DNA of 64,000 nucleotides from Bacteroidales bacterium UBA4070 (GCA_002383485.1 DFYY01000007.1:1-64000), one strand, 5' to 3'; positions 52,855-61,474 are shown, numbered from the stretch's first letter. Notes: generated from the sequence alone by a model not told the origin. Made by a program: numbers and translations.

Positions 52855-53553
52855 TTGGGTAAAAACAAACTTGCACGGTGGACTGAGCTGAGAGGCTTCG
52901 ATCATGTGATTGAACCGCCTTTCGAGGATGTATTCAGACATGACCATGAACTTAAGGGCAAATGGCACAGCGACTGGTTCAAAAATGATCATCCCATAAT
53001 ACTGGAACTGGGCTGCGGCAAGGGTGAATACACAGTGGGGCTGGCCAGCCATTATCCCGGGAGAAACATTATAGGCATCGACATCAAGGGTGCCCGCATG
53101 TGGCGGGGAGCAAAGGACTCACACAACATGGGGCTTTCCAATGCCGCCTTCCTTCGCACCCGTATCGAGGTGACCGGTTCCTTCTTCGCCCCCGGCGAGG
53201 TGGATGAGATATGGCTTACCTTCCCTGACCCTCAGATGAAGAGGATCAGGGAGAAGAAGCGGCTCTCAGGCCCGCAGTTTCTGAACCTGTACAGGCAATA
53301 CCTTAAGGACGGCGGTATTGTGCATCTCAAAACCGACTGTCGTGAGCTGCATGATTATACTGTTGAACTGACCCGGGTCAACGGCCTGGAGGTGATCACC
53401 AGGGTCACTGACCTGCATGCTGATATGCCCGGCGACCCTCTGCTGTCAATCAGGACTCACTACGAGGAACTCTTTCTTAAGCAGGGCGTTCCGATTACTT
53501 ACCTATCATTCAGACTGCCAAATGACAAGGAAATCATCAGCCCCGGCGCCTGA
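52855..53553 (+). CDS. trmB: tRNA (guanine-N7-)-methyltransferase
   Basis: SAM-dependent enzyme methylating G46 of tRNA. 232 residues from a TTG start, the only plausible initiation codon before the conserved region. Motif I is ILELGCGKGEYTVGLA, followed by GIDIKGARMWRGAK and the signature TFPDPQMKRIREKKRL. It lies 22 bases after gldH and its 3' end overlaps the alkyltransferase-like gene by 32 bases. Confidence 0.93.
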   Translation: MGKNKLARWTELRGFDHVIEPPFEDVFRHDHELKGKWHSDWFKNDHPIILELGCGKGEYTVGLASHYPGRNIIGIDIKGARMWRGAKDSHNMGLSNAAFLRTRIEVTGSFFAPGEVDEIWLTFPDPQMKRIREKKRLSGPQFLNLYRQYLKDGGIVHLKTDCRELHDYTVELTRVNGLEVITRVTDLHADMPGDPLLSIRTHYEELFLKQGVPITYLSFRLPNDKEIISPGA

Positions 53554-53878
53554 CAGTGAAGGTTTCTTCAGCCGCGTTTACGAGGTAACGAAGCTTATAC
53601 CCTACGGCAGGATAACATCCTACGGCGCCATTGCCAGGTACCTGGGCTCCGGGGGCTCAGTCAGGATGGTAGGGTGGGCGCTGAACTCCTCGCACCACGG
53701 ACAGGGGTTTATCCCTGCTCACCGGGTGGTGAACCGCAACGGCCTGCTTACCGGCAAGCATCATTTCGGAACCTCGTCAACAATGCAGCAGTTGCTGGAG
53801 AACGAGGGCTTCACCGTGGAAGATGACCGGGTCCTGGAATTTCGGCAACGGTTCTGGGATCCGTCCGCTGAACTATAG
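53522..53878 (+). CDS. Alkyltransferase-like protein (MGMT family, no active-site Cys)
   Basis: A 118-residue protein with the C-terminal DNA-binding fold of O6-alkylguanine-DNA alkyltransferase. IPYGRITSYGAIARYLG is the helix-turn-helix and arginine-finger region. The active-site PCHRV motif is IPAHRVVNRNG, with Ala in place of the acceptor Cys, and the protein has no cysteine at all. This is the hallmark of alkyltransferase-like proteins, which bind alkylated guanine and hand it to nucleotide excision repair. An upstream open frame to 53417 is trmB out of frame; ATG at 53522 is chosen. Confidence 0.87.
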   Translation: MTRKSSAPAPDSEGFFSRVYEVTKLIPYGRITSYGAIARYLGSGGSVRMVGWALNSSHHGQGFIPAHRVVNRNGLLTGKHHFGTSSTMQQLLENEGFTVEDDRVLEFRQRFWDPSAEL

Positions 53879-53960
53879 GAGAAAGGCTGTGTTATAAATG
53901 AGCAGAGGCAATAGAGGGCCGGGCGTATAAAAATGTAGATGAAAATGTTAATGTATAAAA

Positions 53961-53988
53961 AATGGTCGTAGACCATTAAGAATTGTAA
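53961..53988 (+). repeat. GTA-loop hairpin element, copy 2
   Basis: AATGGTC-GTA-GACCATT (7-base perfect stem) followed by the tail AAGAATTGTAA (53978-53988). It lies in the 165-base gap between the alkyltransferase-like gene and mrp. Confidence 0.65.
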
Positions 53989-54011
53989 ATCAGCAACATA
54001 GAATAATACCC

Positions 54012-54039
54012 CACCCTCGTAGAGGGTGAAGAATTGTAA
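54012..54039 (+). repeat. GTA-loop hairpin element, copy 3
   Basis: CACCCTC-GTA-GAGGGTG (7-base perfect stem, unrelated in sequence to copy 2) followed by the tail AAGAATTGTAA (54029-54039), ending four bases before the mrp ATG. The tail therefore forms the immediate translation-initiation region of mrp. Confidence 0.65.
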
Positions 54040-54043
54040 AATC

Positions 54044-55144
54044 ATGTATAAAAAAGAAGACATTCTCAAGGCCCTCCGGATGGTCTCCCACCCGGAAAAA
54101 GGAAGTGACATCGTCACACTGGGCATGGTCGGTGAAATCAACGTATCTGCAGAGGGAATAACCCTCGTGCTTGTACCGGAAAAATCCAACGACCCCTTCC
54201 TCGCGTCAATCAAAAGCAGCTGCGTCAGGGCAGTCAAGGAGCATCTCGGTCCCGATGCCGTCATTGCATCCATCGAGGTCAGACCCAGGATTGTAGTCGA
54301 GAAGATGGCGGTCCCGAAGAGAGAGGTGCTGCCGGGAGTGAAAAACATCATCGCCGTCTCCTCCGGCAAGGGCGGAGTGGGCAAATCCACAATCGCAGTC
54401 AACCTGGCCGTGGCTCTGGCACGCAAGGGATATGCCACCGGACTGCTTGACGCAGACATCTTCGGACCGTCGGTGCCCAGGATGTTCAACGCCCTGGACT
54501 ATAAACCTGATGTACACAGCGTGAAAGGCAAAGACATGATCATCCCTATGACTAAGTTCGGCGTAAAGCTCCTCTCCATCGGCTTTTTCGTCAAGGGATC
54601 CGAGGCAGTTATATGGCGCGGTCCTATGGCCAGCAGCTTCCTTAAGCAGCTGATCACGCAGGGCGAATGGGGAGAGCTTGATTATCTCATCTTTGACCTT
54701 CCTCCCGGGACGAGCGACATACACCTCACCCTCGTGCAGGAGGTACCTGTCACCGGTGCCATCGTGGTGACCACTCCCCAGGAGGTGGCACTTGCCGATG
54801 CCCGAAAGGGAATAGCCATGTTCCGAAGTGAGGCTATCAACGTACCCGTGCTGGGTCTGGTTGAAAACATGTCATGGTTCGAAGCACCGGAGCTGCCGGG
54901 AAAAAGATACTACCTCTTCGGTAAGGAGGGCGGCAGCAGACTTGCCGCCGAAAGCGGCACCGAGCTGCTGGGGCAGATACCCATCGTCGAAAAAATATGT
55001 AACGGAGGTGACACAGGGTCACCGGTGGCGCTGGAAGACACCCTCACAGGGGCGGCATTCGCAGACCTGGCGGAGACGGTTGTGAAACAGGTGGAAAAAC
55101 GCAATGCAGAGGCCGCTCCCACGAAGAGAGTCGAGGTTAAGTGA
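54044..55144 (+). CDS. mrp: Mrp/NBP35 family Fe-S carrier ATPase
   Basis: P-loop ATPase of the Mrp/ApbC type, implicated in Fe-S cluster delivery. 366 residues from ATG at 54044; an in-frame GTG at 54026 lies inside a repeat tail and is rejected. An N-terminal MIP18/DUF59 domain (about 3-85) precedes the deviant Walker A SSGKGGVGKST (106-116). ADIFGPSVPRM and DLPPGTSD follow. The CxxC that usually bridges the cluster after ENMS is absent (ENMSWFEAPELPGKRYYLFG), so cluster binding must differ from the E. coli model. Confidence 0.9.
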   Translation: MYKKEDILKALRMVSHPEKGSDIVTLGMVGEINVSAEGITLVLVPEKSNDPFLASIKSSCVRAVKEHLGPDAVIASIEVRPRIVVEKMAVPKREVLPGVKNIIAVSSGKGGVGKSTIAVNLAVALARKGYATGLLDADIFGPSVPRMFNALDYKPDVHSVKGKDMIIPMTKFGVKLLSIGFFVKGSEAVIWRGPMASSFLKQLITQGEWGELDYLIFDLPPGTSDIHLTLVQEVPVTGAIVVTTPQEVALADARKGIAMFRSEAINVPVLGLVENMSWFEAPELPGKRYYLFGKEGGSRLAAESGTELLGQIPIVEKICNGGDTGSPVALEDTLTGAAFADLAETVVKQVEKRNAEAAPTKRVEVK

Positions 55145-55255
55145 GCCTGCTGACGCCCACCCCGTTCCGTCAGGGCAGAATGAGGAGACGCAGCCCTGCC
55201 CCCGGGGCCCGGAACCGACGGCTGGCAGACCCCCTTCATTCTTGCCTCTTTTTCC

Positions 55256-55263
55256 TAACTTTG
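55256..55263 (+). promoter_or_regulatory. -7 element of the porW promoter
   Basis: TAACTTTG matches TAnnTTTG; a start near 55270 would give a leader of about 39 bases before the TTG start of porW. The -33 region has only TTC at 18 bases. Confidence 0.5.
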
Positions 55264-55308
55264 GATACTATTGGCAGGGCTCTTCAGTTATAAGAGTATA
55301 AAGCATAT

Positions 55309-57966
55309 TTGTTGAGATTACGGCATAGGGAATACGCTGCAGCGGTGACCCTCGCGGTTGCCCTGATTCTGGCCGGTTGTTCCGTTGAAAAGAACACCGG
55401 CGCGAGCCGTTTTTACAACTCACTGATATCCAAATACAACATCTGGTTCCACGGTAATGAAGCATATAAGACCGGGGTGAAAAAGGTCAGGGATTCGCAC
55501 CGCGATGACTACACCGACCTCCTGCCGGTATTCGAATACTCCGCCGAGGAGTCGGCCCGCGCAGCTGCATCCGATATGGAACGTGCCGTCCAGAAGGCCT
55601 CCAAGGTTATTGCACTCCACTCCATAACCGCACGGCCTGAGGAAAAGGATCGCCGGAGCAGTACAGACAGGAGCGCGGAATTCTACAACCGGAGGGAGTA
55701 CAATGAATGGGTTGACGACTCCTACATGCTGATGGCCAAAGCGCAGTTCTACCAGAAGAATTTCATGGCTGCCCGCTCCTCATTCTCCTTCGCCACCGGC
55801 ATAACCACCGATCCTGACCTCACAACCGAGGCCAGAATATGGATGACGCGCATACAGACCGAAGAGGGTAACCTTACCGAGGCATCGCGACAGCTGCAGG
55901 AGATGCCCGACCCGGAGAGTCTATCCCGCTCTCTTAAGACGATGTACTACTCCACGCAGGCTGACATCGCCCTGCGGCAGAAGAGATACGGTGATGCGGT
56001 GGTCCCCCTGACGCGCGCCATAGAAAACAGCAGCAACAATGAGACCAGAGTGCGCTGGACTTACCTCCTTGCACAGGTATGCAAGGCTGCGGGAGACAAT
56101 GCGCTCTCAACGAAGTACTTCACGAAGGTACTCAGGATGAATCCGCCCTATGACCTTGAGTTCAATGCCGGCATTAACCTGGCAGGCGTAGCGGATATCA
56201 CGCACGGCGATGCCGAAGATCTGATGAAATCGCTGCGCAGGATGCTTCGTGACTCCAAGAACAAGGATTATCTTGATCAGATCTACTTCGCGCTAGGTGA
56301 GCTGGAGCAGCGCATGGGAAACACCGGCGAGGCACTTAAACTCTGGTCGCAGGCTGCGGCCAGCAGCACCGTCAACACGCGTCAGAAGGCACGTTCATAC
56401 CTCGCACTGGCAGAACATTACTACGGTCAGCCTGATTACATGAAGGCCTGGCTCTATTATGACAGTGCCTCCTACCTCATTGACAACCGTTTCCCGGATT
56501 ATGACCTCATTAGCCGGAGAGTCACGGATCTCGGGGAATATGCCGGATTTCATACCGTCGTGGTCACCGAGGACAGTCTCCGCAGGGTGGCGCAGATGAG
56601 TGCCGCCGAGCGTGACGCTCTGATAGCCGGCGTGATACGGTCTGTGGAGGAGGAGATGACAAAAGCCCGCACAGGCGATGGCGGAGACAGGTACAACATG
56701 GGCCAGTATTACGAAAACGAACAGCGCTACCGCGGAGCCATCTCCGCCGAGGGCGGATGGTACTTCTACAACCAGTCGGCACTCACCTTCGGCCGGACAG
56801 AATTCAGGCGCCGGTGGGGCGACAGGCGGCTTGAGGATAACTGGCGAAGGTCAAACAAGGCCCGTGCTGCCTTCAGCGGACAGCAGAATGAAAATGAAGG
56901 AGAGGCAGACAAGAGCGACAGCGCCGGGATAGCTCCCGAACGCACAAAGGAATACTACCTGTGGAACCTGCCCCTGACCGACTCGCTCATGTCCGTGTCC
57001 GTCAGACGCAGCGCCGAGGCACTGCTGGGCGAAGGCAAGATACTGGCATCACGGCTTAATGATACAGTGGCAGCAGCCTCTTCTCTCAGTGAAGCTGCAA
57101 AACCAGACCACGATGATAACATCAGGGCTGAGGCACTCTATGAACTCTACCGCCTGCTCCGCCTGAGTGACCCCCCGGCTGCTGAACGGAGAAGGGCTGA
57201 ACTGCTGGCATCATTCCCACAGTCAGAATACGCACTGATCCTCTCAGACCCCGACTATGTCACCAAACACCATGAGATGGAAGCCAGGGCTTCCAGAAGC
57301 TATGAAGCGGCTTACACGGCCTATGACGAAGAAAGATACGCAGAGGCAGAAGCAATGTGTGCGGAAGCCATCAGGCTTTATCCCGAAGACCTGCTGGTAC
57401 CGAAATTCATGCTGCTCGATGCCATGACCGCCGGCGCCGCCAGGGGAGAAATTGCATACAAGGAGAAACTTGATTTGCTTGTGGCAAGATATCCCGCCAC
57501 AGACGAGGGCAAGCGTGCTGCGGAGATCATCGCCTTCCTCAGACAGGCAAAACCGGAAATAAGGATCGCTGAAGATACCCGAATTGCGGAGGAGATTTAC
57601 CACCCTGACACCCTCCAGCCCCATTTCGTAATTATTATCGTCTCCAACCCGAAGGCAAACATGAACCAGATTGTCTTTGATGTTATAAACTACAACCTCG
57701 ATAACTTCGCCAACAAAAATTACCGTACGGAGGGTACGGCTGTCGACGCCGGTTACCTCCTTATAACAACAGGACCCTTCGAAAACGCTGCCGGAGCAGC
57801 CGCATGGCTGAAGACATTCAATCCAGGACAAACCATCAGGGAAGCCTCCGCAGCTGGCCTGACCCTCTACCTCATCAGCCGTGACAACCTGCAGAAATTC
57901 AGGGAAGACAAGAATATTGACAGATATGCTATCTTTCACTCGAAGGAATATTCGAACCTGCGGTAA
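55309..57966 (+). CDS. porW: Type IX secretion / gliding lipoprotein PorW (SprE)
   Basis: TPR-rich lipoprotein of 885 residues matching PorW/SprE, a T9SS component needed for secretion and gliding. The N-terminal lipobox is LILAGC (Cys24), followed by SVEKNTGASRFYNSLISKYNIWFHGNEAYKTG, a well-conserved family opening. TPR-like helical repeats fill about residues 130-410 and 640-720. The start is TTG at 55309 (a second TTG follows at 55312); no ATG fits ahead of the signal peptide. It lies 15 bases upstream of porX, a clear functional pairing. Confidence 0.87.
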   Translation: MLRLRHREYAAAVTLAVALILAGCSVEKNTGASRFYNSLISKYNIWFHGNEAYKTGVKKVRDSHRDDYTDLLPVFEYSAEESARAAASDMERAVQKASKVIALHSITARPEEKDRRSSTDRSAEFYNRREYNEWVDDSYMLMAKAQFYQKNFMAARSSFSFATGITTDPDLTTEARIWMTRIQTEEGNLTEASRQLQEMPDPESLSRSLKTMYYSTQADIALRQKRYGDAVVPLTRAIENSSNNETRVRWTYLLAQVCKAAGDNALSTKYFTKVLRMNPPYDLEFNAGINLAGVADITHGDAEDLMKSLRRMLRDSKNKDYLDQIYFALGELEQRMGNTGEALKLWSQAAASSTVNTRQKARSYLALAEHYYGQPDYMKAWLYYDSASYLIDNRFPDYDLISRRVTDLGEYAGFHTVVVTEDSLRRVAQMSAAERDALIAGVIRSVEEEMTKARTGDGGDRYNMGQYYENEQRYRGAISAEGGWYFYNQSALTFGRTEFRRRWGDRRLEDNWRRSNKARAAFSGQQNENEGEADKSDSAGIAPERTKEYYLWNLPLTDSLMSVSVRRSAEALLGEGKILASRLNDTVAAASSLSEAAKPDHDDNIRAEALYELYRLLRLSDPPAAERRRAELLASFPQSEYALILSDPDYVTKHHEMEARASRSYEAAYTAYDEERYAEAEAMCAEAIRLYPEDLLVPKFMLLDAMTAGAARGEIAYKEKLDLLVARYPATDEGKRAAEIIAFLRQAKPEIRIAEDTRIAEEIYHPDTLQPHFVIIIVSNPKANMNQIVFDVINYNLDNFANKNYRTEGTAVDAGYLLITTGPFENAAGAAAWLKTFNPGQTIREASAAGLTLYLISRDNLQKFREDKNIDRYAIFHSKEYSNLR

Positions 57967-57981
57967 CGCTAAGGGCTAATA

Positions 57982-59535
57982 ATGAGACAAATACGAATTC
58001 TATGGGTTGATGACGAGATCGGAGTTCTCAGGTCTCATATCCTTTATCTGGGTGAAAAGGGATTTGAGACTGATACCTGCCAGTCCGGCAATGATGCCAT
58101 AAACATGGTCAGGGAAAAAGCCTATGACATCATCTTCCTCGATGAGCACATGCCCGGGCTTAGCGGTATTGAGACCCTGCGCCGGATAAAGGCAGTCAGG
58201 CCCTCTATCCCGGTGGTGATGATCACAAAAAGTGAGGAAGAGGATATCATGGATGCTGCAATAGGCTCACAGATAGCTGATTACCTGATCAAGCCCGTTA
58301 AGCCGCAACAGATACTGATGACCCTCAAGCGAATCCTTAACATTGAAGAGATTGTCACCAGGCAGACCACCGCCGTCTTCCGTGAGGAGTTCAGCACTCT
58401 CTCGGGGATGATCTCCACTGCTTCGACCTATGAGGAGTGGTGTGAGTTATACCGCCGTCTCACCTTCTGGCAGGGAGAGCTTATCAGGTCATCCGACACC
58501 GGGATGCGTGACGTGTTGCGAATGCAGGAGTCTGATGCCAACAGGGCTTTTACAAAGTATATCTCAAACAATTACATGAGGTGGATCTCAACCGATGCCG
58601 CTGACAGGCCTCTCATCTCCCCGGCGGTGATGACGAAGCGGATCTTTCCGATGATAAGCAAGGGATCTCCTCTCTTCTTCATCATTGTTGACAACATGCG
58701 CCTCGACCAGTGGCAGACCATTGCCGGTGATCTGAGGCATATAATGCGAACCGTTGATGAGGAGCTGTACCTGAGCATACTGCCCACCACCACGCAGTAT
58801 TCACGCAACGCCCTCTTCGCCGGTCTCATGCCTGCAGCCATAGGCGAGATAATGCCGGAGTTCTGGATTGACGAGAATGAGGATGAGGGTAAGAACCTGA
58901 ACGAAGAAAAACTGCTTGCCAAGAATCTCCAGAGGGCCGGGATAAACTGCCGCTGGAGTTACAACAAGATCAGCACTGACGCCGAAGGGAGAAGCCTTAA
59001 TGAAAAGGTCATGCAGCTGATGGGCAACGACCTGAACCTGCTTGTATATAATTTTGTCGATATGCTGAGCCATGCCCGCACCGAAGTCAACGTCATACGG
59101 GAGATGACGGGAGACGAGGCTTCGTGGCTCTCATTTACCCATTCATGGTTTATTCACTCACCGCTGATTGAGCTTCTCCGGCTCGTATCAGCCAGGGGGG
59201 CACGGGTCGTGATAACCACCGATCACGGTTCCGTAAAGGTTCAGAAGCCGGTTAAGGTGGTGGGAGACAGGCAAACATCAATGAACCTGCGATATAAGAC
59301 TGGCAGGAACCTCGATTACAATCCGCGCGAAGTGTTTGAGATAACCGCTCCGTCAAAAGCGGGCCTCCCGATGAGCAATATCTCATCAAGGTACATCTTC
59401 GCCTGTGCGAATGACTTCCTCGTTTATCCGAACAACTACAATCACATCGTTTCATATTACCGTGACTCGTTCCAGCACGGCGGCATCTCTATGCAGGAGA
59501 TGCTTCTTCCGCTGGTATCGCTGGAACCGGTCTGA
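57982..59535 (+). CDS. porX: T9SS response regulator PorX (receiver plus PglZ domain)
   Basis: A 517-residue regulator joining an N-terminal CheY-like receiver (1-120; Asp10-Asp11, phospho-acceptor Asp54 in IIFLDEHMPGLSG, Lys in YLIKPVKP) to a PglZ-type alkaline-phosphatase-fold domain (about 205-510). Metal-site-like segments are FFIIVDNMRLDQW, TTTQYSRNALFAG and VVITTDHGSV. PorX with its kinase PorY controls T9SS genes and has phosphodiesterase activity in characterised species. PorY is not in the window. It is co-transcribed with porW. Confidence 0.92.
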   Translation: MRQIRILWVDDEIGVLRSHILYLGEKGFETDTCQSGNDAINMVREKAYDIIFLDEHMPGLSGIETLRRIKAVRPSIPVVMITKSEEEDIMDAAIGSQIADYLIKPVKPQQILMTLKRILNIEEIVTRQTTAVFREEFSTLSGMISTASTYEEWCELYRRLTFWQGELIRSSDTGMRDVLRMQESDANRAFTKYISNNYMRWISTDAADRPLISPAVMTKRIFPMISKGSPLFFIIVDNMRLDQWQTIAGDLRHIMRTVDEELYLSILPTTTQYSRNALFAGLMPAAIGEIMPEFWIDENEDEGKNLNEEKLLAKNLQRAGINCRWSYNKISTDAEGRSLNEKVMQLMGNDLNLLVYNFVDMLSHARTEVNVIREMTGDEASWLSFTHSWFIHSPLIELLRLVSARGARVVITTDHGSVKVQKPVKVVGDRQTSMNLRYKTGRNLDYNPREVFEITAPSKAGLPMSNISSRYIFACANDFLVYPNNYNHIVSYYRDSFQHGGISMQEMLLPLVSLEPV

Positions 59536-59540
59536 TTTGT

Positions 59541-59548
59541 TATTTTTG
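59541..59548 (+). promoter_or_regulatory. Possible -7 element directly upstream of tsaE
   Basis: TATTTTTG matches TAnnTTTG but ends only 4 bases before the tsaE ATG at 59553, so a transcript from it would be leaderless or nearly so. No -33 TTG at 19 bases. Confidence 0.35.
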
Positions 59549-59552
59549 CAGC

Positions 59553-59993
59553 ATGAAGATTGTGGTCCCCAACAAGAGCCGGCTGCGTGATGCAGCCAGG
59601 CACTTCCTGAAAGAGACGGCAGGCAACACCATCTTTGCCGTTTATGGACGCATGGGTTCGGGAAAAACAACTTTCATCAGGGCATTATGCAGTGAGATGG
59701 GTGTTTCAGACACTGTCACCAGTCCCACCTTCACCCTCGTCAACGAGTACCGGCGTCCCGGCTACAGTCCGGTATACCACTTCGACTTTTACAGGATAAA
59801 AAAAATCACCGAGGTGCTTGACTTTGGCATCGAGGAGTATTTCTCTTCCGGAGCGCCATGCTTCATGGAGTGGCCGGAGCTTATCGAGTCGCTGCTTCCT
59901 GAAGGAACATTGCGAATCTCAATAACTGTTGAGCCTGATGGCAGCAGGGTCATAGAGACTGTTTCCGGGCCTCCGGAAGTATCTTTAATGTGA
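59553..59993 (+). CDS. tsaE: tRNA threonylcarbamoyladenosine biosynthesis ATPase TsaE
   Basis: Essential ATPase that supports the TsaBD complex in t6A37 formation. 146 residues. Walker A is GRMGSGKTT (residues 32-40), followed by SPTFTLVNEYR, HFDFYRI and FMEWPELIESLLPEG, all family blocks. It lies 17 bases after porX. It completes a link with tcdA (2227), which further modifies t6A. Confidence 0.93.
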   Translation: MKIVVPNKSRLRDAARHFLKETAGNTIFAVYGRMGSGKTTFIRALCSEMGVSDTVTSPTFTLVNEYRRPGYSPVYHFDFYRIKKITEVLDFGIEEYFSSGAPCFMEWPELIESLLPEGTLRISITVEPDGSRVIETVSGPPEVSLM

Positions 59994-60180
59994 GTTTTAT
60001 CCGGAATATTGTCTGAGTGCTCCCGACCAGTGACGTACATCCGCGGGCGCAACGCCCCCGGCAACCTGTCTGCCGGCAGGCAATTACTGATTTCTCCCTT
60101 TCAACCAGCAATCTCTGCAATTAAAGTCTTAAATTTGGTCTGCCGTGATCTTTCCCGGTAAACCTTTAAAACGAAGCCAG
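59994..60180. other. Intergenic region before ald
   Basis: 187 bases with GC-rich palindromic sequence, including CTGCCGGCAG at 60070-60079, and the ald -7 box at 60130-60137. No gene is seen. Confidence 0.4.
60130..60137 (+). promoter_or_regulatory. -7 element of the ald promoter
   Basis: TAAATTTG matches TAnnTTTG. The predicted start, near 60143, would exclude the GTG at 60145 as a sensible start codon and support ATG at 60181. Confidence 0.5.
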
Positions 60181-61377
60181 ATGAATGAACCGGCCAGAAG
60201 CGCCTTCATGCCCCGCGAAGAGCAGATAGAGAGAGCAGTGGGCAGGAAGCAGATGTCGATTGGCATGCCACATGACTACCGTGACGGGGAGAAGCGTATC
60301 GCGCTCACCCCTGAGGCAGTCAAGATACTCACAGATGCGGGCCACGAGGTCTTCATGGAGAGGGGAGCCGGCACGGAAGCCGGGTTTGCTGACATTGATT
60401 ACAGCAACAATGGAGCGATGGTTAGTGATGTGCCGGATACGGTCTTCGGATGTGACATCGTGATCAAGATAGCGCCCTTCACCCAGCAGGAAGCCTCCCG
60501 GCTCAGGAGCGGACAGACGGTGATCTCCTTCATGAACGCCGCAACACTGGGAGAGGATACCCTCTCGGTGATGATGCGCAAGCGGGTGACGGCCATGGCC
60601 AGTGAAATCATCAAGGACAGTGACGGCATGCTTCCCGTTATGGAGTCAATGAGCGAGATCAGCGGCATCACCTCGGTGCTTCTCGCGTCGGAATACCTTA
60701 GCACCACCTCGGGAGGAAAGGGAGTGATGCTGGGAGGAGTGACCGGGGTGACGCCAACGGAGGTGATAATCATCGGGGCCAACACCGCAGGTGAATATGC
60801 CGCACGGGCTGCCCTCGGCCTGGGAGCCATAGTGAAGGTGTTTGACACATCGGTACACCGCCTGCGCAATTTTCAGAGCCTGGTCGGACAACGACTCTAT
60901 ACATCAACCTTTCATCCGCAGGTACTGCAGAAAGCGCTCAAATCAGCCGACGTTCTCATAGGTGCCCTCTCCACAGACATACTGATGCCATGGTTTTATG
61001 TGACGGAAGATATGGTTCAGGGGATGAAGCGCGGATCGGTGATCATTGATCTGAGTGTTGACACCGGCGGATGCGTAGAGACAGCCGAGCCCAGGGCGCT
61101 GAAGGATCCTATTTATGAGAAGCACGGAGTAATTCACTTTTCGGCATGGAACCTGCCGTCGCGGGTACCCAAGACAGCATCCATAGCCCTCAGCAACGTT
61201 TTCAGGCCACTCATGCAGGACATTGCAGATGCCGGAGGTGTCACACCCATGCTCAAGTTCAACAATGGCCTTCGCAGCGGTGTCTATATCTACAACGGCA
61301 TCCTCACCAACGAAGTGCTGGGCCAGAAATTCGGCATCCTCTCAAAGGATATCAACCTGCTGCTTGCTGCATTCTGA
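60181..61377 (+). CDS. ald: Alanine dehydrogenase
   Basis: NAD-dependent enzyme interconverting L-alanine and pyruvate plus ammonia; related to the transhydrogenase alpha subunit. 398 residues from ATG at 60181; the frame extends to a GTG at 60145, disfavoured by the promoter position. MPHDYRDGEKRIALTPEAVKIL is the conserved start, GVTPTEVIIIGANTAGEYAARAA the Rossmann loop, and VDTGGCVETAEP a substrate/NAD region. There is a roughly 30-residue N-terminal extension compared with B. subtilis Ald (378 residues), also seen in other Bacteroidota. Confidence 0.85.
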   Translation: MNEPARSAFMPREEQIERAVGRKQMSIGMPHDYRDGEKRIALTPEAVKILTDAGHEVFMERGAGTEAGFADIDYSNNGAMVSDVPDTVFGCDIVIKIAPFTQQEASRLRSGQTVISFMNAATLGEDTLSVMMRKRVTAMASEIIKDSDGMLPVMESMSEISGITSVLLASEYLSTTSGGKGVMLGGVTGVTPTEVIIIGANTAGEYAARAALGLGAIVKVFDTSVHRLRNFQSLVGQRLYTSTFHPQVLQKALKSADVLIGALSTDILMPWFYVTEDMVQGMKRGSVIIDLSVDTGGCVETAEPRALKDPIYEKHGVIHFSAWNLPSRVPKTASIALSNVFRPLMQDIADAGGVTPMLKFNNGLRSGVYIYNGILTNEVLGQKFGILSKDINLLLAAF

Positions 61378-61387
61378 TCCCATGGAT

Positions 61388-61401
61388 TTGCGAATTGCGA
61401 A
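61388..61401 (+). repeat. TTGCGAA heptamer pair
   Basis: Two tandem TTGCGAA heptamers followed by TTGTAG, matching the heptamers in the repeat at 39053-39097. Confidence 0.5.
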
Positions 61402-61430
61402 TTGTAGCACAGAGCATCCATCAATACCAC

Positions 61431-61473
61431 GAAGGTCGTAGACCTTCAGGAATTGTAGATGTGCGATTTGCGA
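61431..61473 (+). repeat. GTA-loop hairpin element, copy 4
   Basis: GAAGGTC-GTA-GACCTTC (7-base perfect stem, 61431-61447) followed by the tail AGGAATTGTAG (61448-61458) and then GATGTGCGATTTGCGAG, the same downstream string as at 39063-39079. It lies between the convergent ends of ald and the LD-carboxypeptidase gene. Confidence 0.65.
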
Positions 61474-61474
61474 G

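Noticed and set aside
53417..53521. N-terminal extension of the alkyltransferase-like gene
   Set aside because: It overlaps trmB out of frame and lacks similarity to the family; the ATG at 53522 fits.
60061..60081. CTGCCGGCAG palindrome as a terminator of tsaE
   Set aside because: No T-run follows and the stem is short.
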